Positions 17,573 to 25,577 of a stretch of 64,000 bases of DNA are shown here, one piece after another. Location: NCBI GenBank assembly GCA_021846685.1, contig JAJZWL010000002.1, positions 1-64,000 of the forward strand, read 5' to 3'. The notes beneath the pieces are model-generated. The model had not been told where the DNA came from, searched no databases, and worked only from the letters and a program-made list of their open reading frames with translations. Made by a program: the position numbers and the translations under genes. Numbering within the stretch: the stretch's first letter is position 1; every line of letters begins with the position of its first letter. The DNA is from a bacterium (GTDB taxonomy: Bacteria; Patescibacteria; Dojkabacteria; JAKAPS01; JAJZLI01).

Positions 17573-18626
17573 TCCAATATATATAATAACTGAGAATATA
17601 GGACAAGGACATAGATCTGTATCAGAGGCATTAAAAGAATCTATTGAAGATGAATCTGGGACTAAGGTTGTTGTAATAGATTATTTTTCATTAATAGGGC
17701 AAGGTCTAGAAAAAAGTATGGGGAATATTTATGGTTATTTAATTTTAAATTTTCCATATTTGTATAAATTGATATATAGCCTCATCGATAGAGAAGATTC
17801 TTCTACATTAATGGATATGCTTATCGCACAAAGACTAAAAAATAAAATAGGGCCTAATATAAAAAATGCCATTTTAATAGCTACATTTCCAAATTCTACT
17901 ATTGCATTATCTTTTATCAAAGCTCATCGACGTTATGCTGTAATTACTGACTATTACGCACATCAAGGTTGGATAACACAAAAAATAGATGGCTATTTTG
18001 TGGCTAATAAAGAAATAAAATTACAATTAAAAAAGGCTGGCATAAATGAAAACACAATTCATATAACAGGTATTCCTATAAAAAAAGAATTTTATAAAAA
18101 AGTAAATAAACTTAATATAAAAAAACAGCTAGGTATAAATAATTCAAAAAAGGTTGTTCTCATTCTAGGAGGAGGCGATGGGGTTATTCCTGATGCAGAA
18201 TATATTGTATCCTTATTTGACAACAAAAATAATGTTATTATTATAACTGCTAAAAATTATAGTTTGAAAAAATCATTAGAAAAAAGAAATTTAAAAAATA
18301 CAAAAATATTTGGATATGTTGATAATATGTATGAACTCATAAGTATAGCTGATTTGGCAATAACTAAAGCAGGGGGAATTTCATTAAGTGAACTTAATTT
18401 AAAAAGAATCCCTATAATAGTATATAAAACAATACCAGGACAAGAAACTGCTAATACAATATACTTTACAAAAAAACATGCATGTAAAGAAATAAATGAT
18501 AAAAAAGAATTGAAAATTACCGCAAATAAGATATTAAGTGGTAAAATGAAACTTAATGGTATAATAGTAGATACAAAAATACCTGCATTTAATAAAATTA
18601 TTAATATAATTAACAAGGATTTATGA
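17559..18626 (+). CDS. MGDG synthase/UgtP-like glycosyltransferase (GT28-type), first of two
   Basis: A 355-residue GT-B enzyme. The N-terminus IYIITENIGQGHRSVSEALK carries the GxGH motif of monogalactosyldiacylglycerol synthases and processive diacylglycerol glucosyltransferases, and YAVITDYYAHQGWI matches their ITD(F/Y) H-W motif. The C-terminal donor domain has LILGGGDGV and the MurG-like KAGGISLSELNLKRIPIIVY. The family glycosylates a lipid acceptor at the inner membrane face, so a membrane glycolipid product is likely. MurG is excluded by the N-terminal domain. It overlaps its partner downstream by an ATGA junction. Confidence 0.82.
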   Translation: MTKNNPIYIITENIGQGHRSVSEALKESIEDESGTKVVVIDYFSLIGQGLEKSMGNIYGYLILNFPYLYKLIYSLIDREDSSTLMDMLIAQRLKNKIGPNIKNAILIATFPNSTIALSFIKAHRRYAVITDYYAHQGWITQKIDGYFVANKEIKLQLKKAGINENTIHITGIPIKKEFYKKVNKLNIKKQLGINNSKKVVLILGGGDGVIPDAEYIVSLFDNKNNVIIITAKNYSLKKSLEKRNLKNTKIFGYVDNMYELISIADLAITKAGGISLSELNLKRIPIIVYKTIPGQETANTIYFTKKHACKEINDKKELKITANKILSGKMKLNGIIVDTKIPAFNKIINIINKDL

Positions 18627-19750
18627 AAAAAAATATAGATAAAAAAAAGAGAATTTTAATATTAATGTCAAAAACAGGAAATGGGCATTTATCAGTAGCA
18701 GAAACTCTAAAAGAATATTTTGAATATGTAGATCCTGAGAAATATGAAGTTAAAATAGTTGATGCCCTACAAGACCACTCAAAAAGAATTGTAAAAAATA
18801 TATCAAAATCATATGTACCTGTTGTGAAATATTTACCTACACTTTATACATCTGGTTTTTATTTCACTGACAATGAAATTAGATTATCCCTATTACTATC
18901 TTTAATAAGATTACAATCCAGAAAAAAAGTTACTACATTAATCGATACATTCCAACCTAACCTTATAATATCAGTACATCCACTTGTTAATAAAATTGCG
19001 GGCGAAATTTCAAAAAAAAAGAATATCCCATTTGGAGTTCTTATTACAGATATGTATAATGTTCACGAAAGTTGGTTTAACAGAGATGCTGACCTATATA
19101 TTGCCCCTAATACTTATGTCGCAAAACAATGTAAAAAACATGGTATTCAAAATGTAAAAGCTTTTTCAATCCCTGTAAAATTAAAATTTTCAAAACCATT
19201 AGATCTAGATAAAATCAGGAAAAAATATAAACTAGATAAAGATAAACATACTATACTCTTTACCTTTGGAGGAGGAGGTACAGTTAACCCCGCAAAGATT
19301 CTTAAAGAACTAATAAAAAAAGATCCCAATAAATATCAAATTATTGTTAATAATGGAAAAAATATAAAAACATATAGAGAGATAGAAAAAATAAAAATAA
19401 AAAGCAAGATGAAAATAGTCAATTTGGGATTTATTAATAATATGGAAGAAATAATGAATATATCAGATATAGCAGTTTGTAAGGCAGGGGCAACTACAGT
19501 TCAAGAATTATTTTCAACAACAGTTGTTCCAATAATAATTAATTATGTAAGAGGACAAGAGAAAGACTGCGCAGACTTTGTAAAATTAAAAAGAGCAGGA
19601 ATTGTGAGTAAAAGAAAAGTAGTTGAAATTATAGAAAATATTACAAAAAATCCTAAACGACTAGAAAGGTATAAAAGAAATGAAGAAAAATTATCTGATA
19701 AAGAATCTGGATTAAAATCTATTAAAGAATTTATTAAATTAATAAAATAA
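18623..19750 (+). CDS. MGDG synthase/UgtP-like glycosyltransferase (GT28-type), second of two
   Basis: A 375-residue paralogue of the preceding gene. It has MSKTGNGHLSVAETLKEYFE at the start, VLITDMYNVHESWF as the ITD motif, FTFGGGGTVNPAK at the start of the donor domain, and CKAGATTVQELF as the MurG-like donor loop. The two proteins differ enough to suggest sequential sugar additions rather than a recent duplicate. The start overlaps the preceding stop by 4 nt and the next gene begins 4 bp after its stop, so translation of this block is tightly coupled. Donor and acceptor are unknown. Confidence 0.82.
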   Translation: MKKNIDKKKRILILMSKTGNGHLSVAETLKEYFEYVDPEKYEVKIVDALQDHSKRIVKNISKSYVPVVKYLPTLYTSGFYFTDNEIRLSLLLSLIRLQSRKKVTTLIDTFQPNLIISVHPLVNKIAGEISKKKNIPFGVLITDMYNVHESWFNRDADLYIAPNTYVAKQCKKHGIQNVKAFSIPVKLKFSKPLDLDKIRKKYKLDKDKHTILFTFGGGGTVNPAKILKELIKKDPNKYQIIVNNGKNIKTYREIEKIKIKSKMKIVNLGFINNMEEIMNISDIAVCKAGATTVQELFSTTVVPIIINYVRGQEKDCADFVKLKRAGIVSKRKVVEIIENITKNPKRLERYKRNEEKLSDKESGLKSIKEFIKLIK

Positions 19751-19754
19751 AAAT

Positions 19755-20852
19755 ATGGAGATATTACTCGATGCAAGAGAAGCTACTGCTAATACAGGAA
19801 CAGGTAATGTTATTCGAAATCTATATCCCAATATAATAAAAACTGACAAAATAAACTCTTATACTATTTTATATTCAAAAACAGATCCTTTTCCTAATCT
19901 GAAATGTAGAAAAATAAAATCTCCTAAGGATAAGGGTGCAAGGTTTACGTATATATGGCAAATCTTTGGATTATCTCATTTTTTAAATAAAAATAAATTT
20001 AATGTTTTTTTTTCAGTAGAGAATTTTGTATACCCTATATACTTTAAAGGAACTACTATTATATCCATACAAGACTTGATTCCAATTGCAATTGATAATT
20101 ACTATGACAAATATAAAGATAAAATAAAATATAAAATCCAGCTTTTATCTTTAAAATTCATGAAGAAAAATGATTTAATTTTTACGGTATCTAATTTTTC
20201 TAAAAATGAAATCATAAAATATTTGAAGATTAATAAAAATAAAATATTTGTAATTTACAATGGCATAAATATAAAAAAAGCTCCCATACTTTCTACTAGG
20301 TATTTAATGAAAAATAATATTAAAAAACCTTATATACTAGCAATTGGAGGAGCTGAAAAAAGAAAAAATAATAAGACATTAATTGAAGCGTTTAATGAAT
20401 TAAAAATTAAAGAAAAATTAGTTATTATAGGAAAAATAAATAGGGAAGAAAGTGCATCTCAATTTGATACATTAAACATTAAAAATAACAAAAATATAAT
20501 AACACCAGGAATAGTTGATCAAAAAACTCTTAGTGCCTTATATAAAAATGCATCTGTATTTGTATTCCTATCTTATTATGAAGGTTTCGGGCTACCTCCA
20601 CTAGAAGCTTTAAGCTTTTCAATTCCAACCCTATGTGCTGACAAGACGTCATTACCAGAAATATATAAAGACACAGTCCTATATGCAGATCCATTTAACA
20701 AAAATGAAATAAAGGAAAAATTAATAGAAATTATCTCTAATCAGACTATGAGAGAAAAATTGATAAAAAACTCGAAACAACTTATTAAAGAATTAACTTG
20801 GCAAAAATCAGCAGAAAATTTTATTCAAACATTAAATACTATTCAAAAATGA
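19755..20852 (+). CDS. GT4-family glycosyltransferase
   Basis: A 365-residue GT-B enzyme and paralogue of the gene at 16457. It has MEILLDAREATANTGTGNVI at the start, SIQDLIPIAI in the acceptor domain, ILAIGGAEKRKNNKTLIEA at the start of the donor domain, and SYYEGFGLPPLEAL as the EX7E signature. It completes a symmetric block of GT4, MGDG-like, MGDG-like, GT4. It ends in an ATGA overlap with murB, so murB may be translated partly through this gene. Specific substrates are unknown. Confidence 0.9.
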   Translation: MEILLDAREATANTGTGNVIRNLYPNIIKTDKINSYTILYSKTDPFPNLKCRKIKSPKDKGARFTYIWQIFGLSHFLNKNKFNVFFSVENFVYPIYFKGTTIISIQDLIPIAIDNYYDKYKDKIKYKIQLLSLKFMKKNDLIFTVSNFSKNEIIKYLKINKNKIFVIYNGINIKKAPILSTRYLMKNNIKKPYILAIGGAEKRKNNKTLIEAFNELKIKEKLVIIGKINREESASQFDTLNIKNNKNIITPGIVDQKTLSALYKNASVFVFLSYYEGFGLPPLEALSFSIPTLCADKTSLPEIYKDTVLYADPFNKNEIKEKLIEIISNQTMREKLIKNSKQLIKELTWQKSAENFIQTLNTIQK

Positions 20853-21838
20853 TAGATATTAAAAAAAATGTAAATCTAAAAAATTATACAACATTTAAAA
20901 TTGGCGGTAATGCCGAATTATTTTCTGAAGCCTTTAGTAATGAAGATTTAATAGATTTAATTAAATATGCACATATAAAAAAAATTCCTACTACTATAAT
21001 AGGAGGAGGAAGTAATATTCTTATTTCAGACAATGGAATAAAGGGGCTTACTATCATAAATAGAGCAAAATCAATAGAGATTATTGAAAACCCTAAAATA
21101 GACTTTGAAACACAAAATAATAAATCACGTTATCAAGAAGGAGAATATTTTAAATTCTCAGATTTAGATGATGATGATTCAATTTATGATAAAGTCATAG
21201 TGAAAGTATCCTCTGGAGTAAATTTGACTTATCTTATCAATGAAACATTATCCAAAGGTATAACAGGGATACAATATTTTACAGCCATTCCAGGATCAAT
21301 AGGTGGAGCTATTTTTAATAATATACATGGAGGATCAAAACTTATTGGAAATCTCGTATATAAAGCACGATTAATAGATTTAAAAGGAAATATTATAAAA
21401 GTTGATCATTCTTTTTTTAATTTTGACTATGATAAATCTATATTACATGAAAATAAATATTTTCTTCTAGATGTAGAATTAATATTATTTAAAGGAAATA
21501 TAGACAAAGCAAAAAATACATCCAGAGAATGGCTAAAAAGAAAAAGAGCAGTACAACCGATACTTCCTTCAGCAGGATCTATATTTAAAAATATAACAGA
21601 TGAAGAAAAAGAGGTCATCTCATCTCCTGTCAATTCAGCAGGTTGGGTAATAGAACAAGCTGGGATGAAAGGATACTCAATTGGTGGAGCTAAAGTATAT
21701 GATAAACATGCTAATTATATTATTAACACAGGAACAGCTACTCAAAAAGACGTATCCTCTCTAATATTGGAAATTAAAGAAAAAGTATTAAAAAAGTTTA
21801 AGATCGAAATTAATGAAGAAATAATATTTAAAGAATAA
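20849..21838 (+). CDS. murB: UDP-N-acetylmuramate dehydrogenase (UDP-N-acetylenolpyruvoylglucosamine reductase)
   Basis: FAD- and NADPH-dependent reductase for the second committed step of peptidoglycan precursor synthesis. ATG at 20849 is preferred: it gives the family N-terminus (NLKNYTTFKIGG) and an ATGA overlap with the preceding gene; an earlier in-frame ATG at 20798 lies inside that gene. FAD-binding motifs are IGGGSNILIS and YFTAIPGSIGGAIFNNIHGG. PSAGSIFKN holds the catalytic Ser, and GYSIGGAKVYDKHANYIIN matches the C-terminal domain. A polar insertion (about residues 75-105, rich in Asp, Glu and Lys) separates parts of the FAD domain. Length about 329 residues. Its 3' end is duplicated at 22878-22942. 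Confidence 0.95.
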   Translation: MIDIKKNVNLKNYTTFKIGGNAELFSEAFSNEDLIDLIKYAHIKKIPTTIIGGGSNILISDNGIKGLTIINRAKSIEIIENPKIDFETQNNKSRYQEGEYFKFSDLDDDDSIYDKVIVKVSSGVNLTYLINETLSKGITGIQYFTAIPGSIGGAIFNNIHGGSKLIGNLVYKARLIDLKGNIIKVDHSFFNFDYDKSILHENKYFLLDVELILFKGNIDKAKNTSREWLKRKRAVQPILPSAGSIFKNITDEEKEVISSPVNSAGWVIEQAGMKGYSIGGAKVYDKHANYIINTGTATQKDVSSLILEIKEKVLKKFKIEINEEIIFKE

Positions 21839-21925
21839 TAATTTTACTTTTCTGTATTCTATTACCTCAAATTCATTCTTACCCTCTTTATTTTTTCCCT
21901 TATACTCCAATTCTATTCCATAGAA
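21773..21925. repeat. Left copy of a ~150-bp direct repeat (murB 3' end plus truncated lysW end)
   Basis: This segment covers the last 66 bp of murB, the spacer, and the 3' part of a minus-strand lysW-like gene. It is nearly identical to 22878-23028, with a one-base indel in an A-run, a T/C change, and a small difference near the lysW stop. Here murB is intact and lysW is broken; in the right copy the reverse is true. The two copies bracket the toxin-antitoxin pair, so this looks like a duplicated integration junction. Confidence 0.85.
21844..21925 (-). pseudogene. Truncated lysW-like remnant
   Basis: The minus strand encodes GIELEYKGKNKEGKNEFEVIE, the same C-terminal half as the intact small zinc-ribbon gene at 22948-23106. 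The final Cys codon has become Tyr, the N-terminal half is absent, and a one-base indel near the end changes the last residues. It is a non-functional fragment left by the duplication. Confidence 0.8.
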
Positions 21926-22060
21926 TTGTTAAAATATAAATATAAATATAAATTTCAAATTCATAATCATAAAACTATAGTTTCATACCAAAATACTTAT
22001 TAATTAGAAATATCTTTATTTAATATAATTATAATATTGACAAGAATAATCTAGTATGTA

Positions 22061-22066
22061 TATAAT
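22061..22066 (+). promoter_or_regulatory. -10 element of the toxin-antitoxin pair, leaderless
   Basis: TATAAT ends 7 nt before the antitoxin ATG at 22074. Placement implies transcription starting at the start codon. The -35 is unclear. Confidence 0.45.
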
Positions 22067-22073
22067 AGATAAT

Positions 22074-22349
22074 ATGAAAACAGCAACTGTTAATTTTAAA
22101 ACAGATATATCAATTAAAATAAAAGCTCAAGAGGTTGCTCATAAATTGGGTATTCCATTAAGTAATTTACTAAATGCATACCTTTATGAGCTCATTAATA
22201 CAGGTAGTGTACATTTTACTACTACTGAACCAATGACTGAAAAAATGGAAAAAATTATTGCGCAGGCAGAGTTAGAAATGGCTTCAGGAAAAGTTAGTGG
22301 TCCATTTAAAACTGTTGAAGAGTTCTTTGCCCATCTTGATAATTTATAA
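22074..22349 (+). CDS. RelB/DinJ-family antitoxin
   Basis: A 91-residue protein starting MKTATVNFKTDISIKIKAQE. The N-terminus fits the ribbon-helix-helix DNA-binding domain of RelB/DinJ antitoxins (a beta strand, then LGIPLSNLLNAYL). The C-terminal half (about 45-91) would wrap the toxin. ATG at 22074 is preferred over an in-frame ATG at 22056 because it gives the family N-terminus and because TATAAT at 22061-22066 lies 7 nt before it. Its stop overlaps the toxin start by one base (TAATG). Such pairs are usually autorepressed by the RHH domain. Confidence 0.85.
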   Translation: MKTATVNFKTDISIKIKAQEVAHKLGIPLSNLLNAYLYELINTGSVHFTTTEPMTEKMEKIIAQAELEMASGKVSGPFKTVEEFFAHLDNL

Positions 22350-22606
22350 TGAATATTCAGACTACAAAAAATTTCGATAAACAGTACTCAAAACTCAATA
22401 TAAAAATTAAAAATCAGTTTAAAAAGAATATAGAATTATTTAAACTTAATCCATTTGACATAACTTTAAGAAATCACGCACTTAAAGGAAGGTACTTAGG
22501 ATATAGAAGTATTGATATTAGCGGAGATGTTAGAGCATTATATACAGTCAAAGGAAATACTATAATTATATTTGCATTCATTGGTACACATAGTCAATTA
22601 TATTAA
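22349..22606 (+). CDS. RelE/YafQ-family mRNA interferase toxin
   Basis: An 85-residue basic protein. The stretch RNHALKGRYLGYRSIDISGD followed by VRALY and a hydrophobic beta strand ending in a GTHSQLY tail is the core of YafQ/RelE-like ribosome-dependent or free endoribonucleases. The family cleaves mRNA and arrests growth when the antitoxin is degraded. It follows the antitoxin with a one-base overlap, the usual antitoxin-first order. The C-terminal H-S-x-L-Y resembles the active-site end of the family. The pair lies within a duplicated junction, which suggests recent acquisition. Confidence 0.85.
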   Translation: MNIQTTKNFDKQYSKLNIKIKNQFKKNIELFKLNPFDITLRNHALKGRYLGYRSIDISGDVRALYTVKGNTIIIFAFIGTHSQLY

Positions 22607-22877
22607 CACAAAATAGACATACTAGGATTATCTATCTACAGAAATAAAGCTATTGATTTTTAGATATATACAAAAACCTTTTATCTCAATTAAAAAATAT
22701 CCTATTAAATACAATTTAGATTATTTAATGCTATCTAATCAATATCATGATGATGGCGTAACAATAAGAAATATATTTAAATAATAAATATATCTAAGAA
22801 ATTAAAAGTACACTCTTAACTAGTATGAGATATAAATTAATATAATGTGATAAAATAGCGTACTAGAGTATCATTAT
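22607..22877. other. Non-coding spacer inside the duplicated toxin-antitoxin segment
   Basis: 271 bp between the toxin stop and the right repeat, part of the 608-bp stretch before leuS. No convincing gene is seen. An open frame with a TTG start runs 22653-22784 (43 codons, ending DDGVTIRNIFK), but it has no family resemblance or promoter support. It may be a worn gene fragment carried in with the toxin-antitoxin pair. Confidence 0.4.
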
Positions 22878-23028
22878 ATTAAAGAAAAAGTATTAAAAAG
22901 TTCAAGATCGAAATTAATGAAGAAATAATATTTAAAGAATAATAATTTTACTTTTCTTCTTCTATTACCTCAAATTCATTCTTACCCTCTTTATTTTTTC
23001 CCTTATACTCCAATTCTATTCCACAGAA
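22878..23028. repeat. Right copy of the ~150-bp direct repeat (murB remnant plus intact lysW 3' part)
   Basis: Near-identical to 21773-21925. It contains 22878-22942, the orphaned and frameshifted 3' end of murB including its stop, then the 3' two-thirds of the intact minus-strand lysW-like gene. The identity stops where the left copy's lysW is truncated. Direct orientation and intact outer genes point to an insertion that duplicated the murB-lysW junction. Confidence 0.85.
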
Positions 23029-23106
23029 AGGACACTCAACTGTCTCTCCTACAGAAACTTTTTCTATCTTAAATTCATTTTGACACTCAGTACATGTAAT
23101 ATCCAT
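22948..23106 (-). CDS. LysW-like small zinc-ribbon protein
   Basis: A 52-residue acidic protein starting MDITCTECQNEFKIEKVSVG. Two Cys pairs (CTEC and CPFC) form a zinc ribbon, followed by an acidic tail ending EVIEEEK. This matches the LysW family of amino-group carrier proteins and related small zinc ribbons. True LysW carries a C-terminal EDWGE-type Glu that is modified by LysX; here the tail ends in EEEK, so carrier function is doubtful. No LysX, LysZ, LysY or LysJ homologue is adjacent. Strong promoter placement supports expression. A truncated copy lies at 21844-21925. Confidence 0.75.
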   Translation of the reverse strand: MDITCTECQNEFKIEKVSVGETVECPFCGIELEYKGKNKEGKNEFEVIEEEK

Positions 23107-23114
23107 ATGCACCT

Positions 23115-23142
23115 ATTATACAATAAATATATCAAATATCAA
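23115..23142 (-). promoter_or_regulatory. Leaderless promoter for the LysW-like gene
   Basis: On the minus strand, TTGATA (plus 23137-23142), a 16-nt spacer, then TATAAT (plus 23115-23120). The -10 ends 8 nt before the ATG at 23106. Confidence 0.6.
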
Positions 23143-23214
23143 ATTATTAAAATTCAAAATACATGTTCTATCATTGCTTTAAGTAAAGTTACTATGTTAC
23201 CATAATTAGCAATT

Positions 23215-25575
23215 ATGCAAGAAGGATATAATTTTAAAGAAATTGAAAAAAAATGGAGAGAGTTTTGGAAAAAAACAGAACTTTATAAAACTGATATATA
23301 TACTAAAAAAAATAAGGCCTATATATTAGATATGCTTCCATATCCTTCTGGAGCAGGATTACATGTTGGCCATCTTAAAGGTTATGTCGGTAGTGATGTT
23401 ACCGCAAGATATAAAAGATTAAAAGGTTTCGAAATTTTACATCCAATGGGATGGGATGCATTTGGACTTCCAACAGAAAATTTTGCTATAAAAACTGGGA
23501 AAGATCCCTATACAGTAACTGAAGAAAATATTTCAGAATTTAAAAAAGAATTAATAAATGTAGGACTTAGTATTGACTGGGATAAAGAAATTAATACTTC
23601 ACACAAAGATTACTATAAATTCACACAATTATTATTTCTGAAATTATATAAAAAAGGATTAGCAGAGAAAAAAAAATCTCCCGTTAATTGGTGTCCTTCA
23701 TGTAAAACCGTACTTTCAAATGAACAATCAATTGGAGGAGTATGTGAAAGATGTGATAATCAAATTGAGATAAAAATTATCGATCAATGGTACTTCAAAA
23801 TAACAGAATACGCTGAAAGACTATTAAACGATATACCTTCACTTAAGTGGCCTGTATCAACAAAAAAAATGCAAGAAAAATGGATAGGGAAAAGTAAAGG
23901 TGCTGAAATTAGTTTCAAAATAGAAAACAAAGATTTTAATCTTAATATATTTACTACAAAACCTGAAACTATATATGGAGTAACTTTTATAGTAATTGCT
24001 CCTGAAAATACATTAATAGATAAAATCACAACAAAAGAATATCAAACAGATGTGAAAAATTATATAAAAAATATATCACCTCAATCTGAAATAGAGAGAA
24101 AAAAAGATGTGAAAACAGGAGTGTTTACAGGATCCTTTGCTATAAATCCAATAAATAATAATAAAATTCCAATCTGGATAGCAGACTATGTACTTATGGA
24201 ATATGGAACAGGGGCAGTAATGGGAGTTCCTGCTCATGATAAAAGAGATTTACTCTTCGCAACAAAACATGATCTTAAAGTTGAATTTGTATTAGATGAA
24301 AATATTAAAGATTATAAACAGTCAAAAATGATAATAGGGGAATATAAAGGGAAGTATGTAGAAGAGGTAAGAGATAATATAATTAAAGATATCAAAGGAG
24401 CTAAACACAAAACAGAATATAAATTGAGAGATTGGTCAATATCTAGAGAAAGATTTTGGGGAGCACCAATTCCTATTATATACTGTGATCAATGTGGAGA
24501 AGTTCCCGTAAAAGAATCTGATCTCCCAGTTATTTTGCCAGATGATATTACTAATTATAAGCCAACTGGAGTAGCCCCTTTAACAAAATCTGATCAATTT
24601 ATGAATACAAAATGCCCTAATTGTAATGGGGATGCAAAAAGAGAAGCAAAAACAATGGATACTTTTGTAGATTCATCTTGGTACTACTTAAGGTATATTG
24701 ATCCTTATAATAAAAAAGAATTTGGAAACAAAGACAGTCTTAATAAATGGATGCCAGTTGATTTATATATAGGAGGAAGTGAACATGCAGTTGGTCATTT
24801 ACTATATTCAAGATTCATAACTAAATTTTTATATGATGAAGGATATTTAAATTTTTCAGAACCTTTTGAACAATTAAAACATGTAGGATTAATATATGGA
24901 GAAGATAAAAGAAAAATGAGCAAAAGGTGGGGAAATGTTATTACTGCTAAATTTGTATTAGATGAATATGGAGCAGATGTAACAAGGTTATATGAAATGT
25001 TTATGGAACCATTTGAACAATATGCGTTTTGGAATACAAATGCTATTATAGGTGTCAAAAGATTTATTAACAGGGTATGGAAACTTCAATACATAATATC
25101 TAAAAAAGAACATCCAGAAGAAACAATAGCAACGAATAAACTAATTCAAAAAGTAGATGAATATATTAAAAAAGGAAAATATAATCTATCAGTTAGTGAA
25201 TATATGAAATATATGAATAAAATAGAAGAGCTAGGATCAATTACAAAAGAAAATTTTGAGAAATTTTTAATTACACTTTCACCTTATGCACCATTCATTT
25301 CTGAAGAATTATTCTCCATATTAGGACACAATGAAAGTATACATCTATCTTCATGGCCTCAAGTTCAAAATAACTCCATAAAGGAAACTCATATAACATT
25401 ACCAGTACAGATAAATGGTAAATTAAGAGGAACAATTTATATAGAAATAGACTCCAGTGAAAAAACAGTATTAGAAAAAATAAATAAGGATGATAAGTTA
25501 TCACAAAAAATTGATCTTGAGAATATAAAAAAAGTTATTTATGTAAAAAATAAAATTATAAATATACTTAATTAA
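23215..25575 (+). CDS. leuS: Leucyl-tRNA synthetase
   Basis: Class I synthetase charging tRNA-Leu, 786 residues. The HIGH motif is in PYPSGAGLHVGHLKGY (about 38-53). A zinc-binding-like insertion has CPSC and CERC. The CP1 editing domain is present and looks competent: TTKPETIYGVTF holds the Thr-rich site and VMGVPAHDKRD holds the conserved Asp. A second Cys set (CDQC, CPNC) precedes the KMSKS loop GEDKRKMSKRWGNV. A helical anticodon-binding domain and a C-terminal LPVQINGKLRGTI element complete it. ATG at 23215 directly follows an AT-rich gap with a possible TTGCTT/TACCAT promoter. The PLP-enzyme gene begins 2 bp after its stop. Confidence 0.97.
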   Translation: MQEGYNFKEIEKKWREFWKKTELYKTDIYTKKNKAYILDMLPYPSGAGLHVGHLKGYVGSDVTARYKRLKGFEILHPMGWDAFGLPTENFAIKTGKDPYTVTEENISEFKKELINVGLSIDWDKEINTSHKDYYKFTQLLFLKLYKKGLAEKKKSPVNWCPSCKTVLSNEQSIGGVCERCDNQIEIKIIDQWYFKITEYAERLLNDIPSLKWPVSTKKMQEKWIGKSKGAEISFKIENKDFNLNIFTTKPETIYGVTFIVIAPENTLIDKITTKEYQTDVKNYIKNISPQSEIERKKDVKTGVFTGSFAINPINNNKIPIWIADYVLMEYGTGAVMGVPAHDKRDLLFATKHDLKVEFVLDENIKDYKQSKMIIGEYKGKYVEEVRDNIIKDIKGAKHKTEYKLRDWSISRERFWGAPIPIIYCDQCGEVPVKESDLPVILPDDITNYKPTGVAPLTKSDQFMNTKCPNCNGDAKREAKTMDTFVDSSWYYLRYIDPYNKKEFGNKDSLNKWMPVDLYIGGSEHAVGHLLYSRFITKFLYDEGYLNFSEPFEQLKHVGLIYGEDKRKMSKRWGNVITAKFVLDEYGADVTRLYEMFMEPFEQYAFWNTNAIIGVKRFINRVWKLQYIISKKEHPEETIATNKLIQKVDEYIKKGKYNLSVSEYMKYMNKIEELGSITKENFEKFLITLSPYAPFISEELFSILGHNESIHLSSWPQVQNNSIKETHITLPVQINGKLRGTIYIEIDSSEKTVLEKINKDDKLSQKIDLENIKKVIYVKNKIINILN

Positions 25576-25577
25576 TT

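Noticed and set aside
22653..22784. 43-codon frame with TTG start downstream of the RelE-like toxin
   Set aside because: No family resemblance and no start signal; length is within chance for this composition. Mentioned only as a possible worn fragment.
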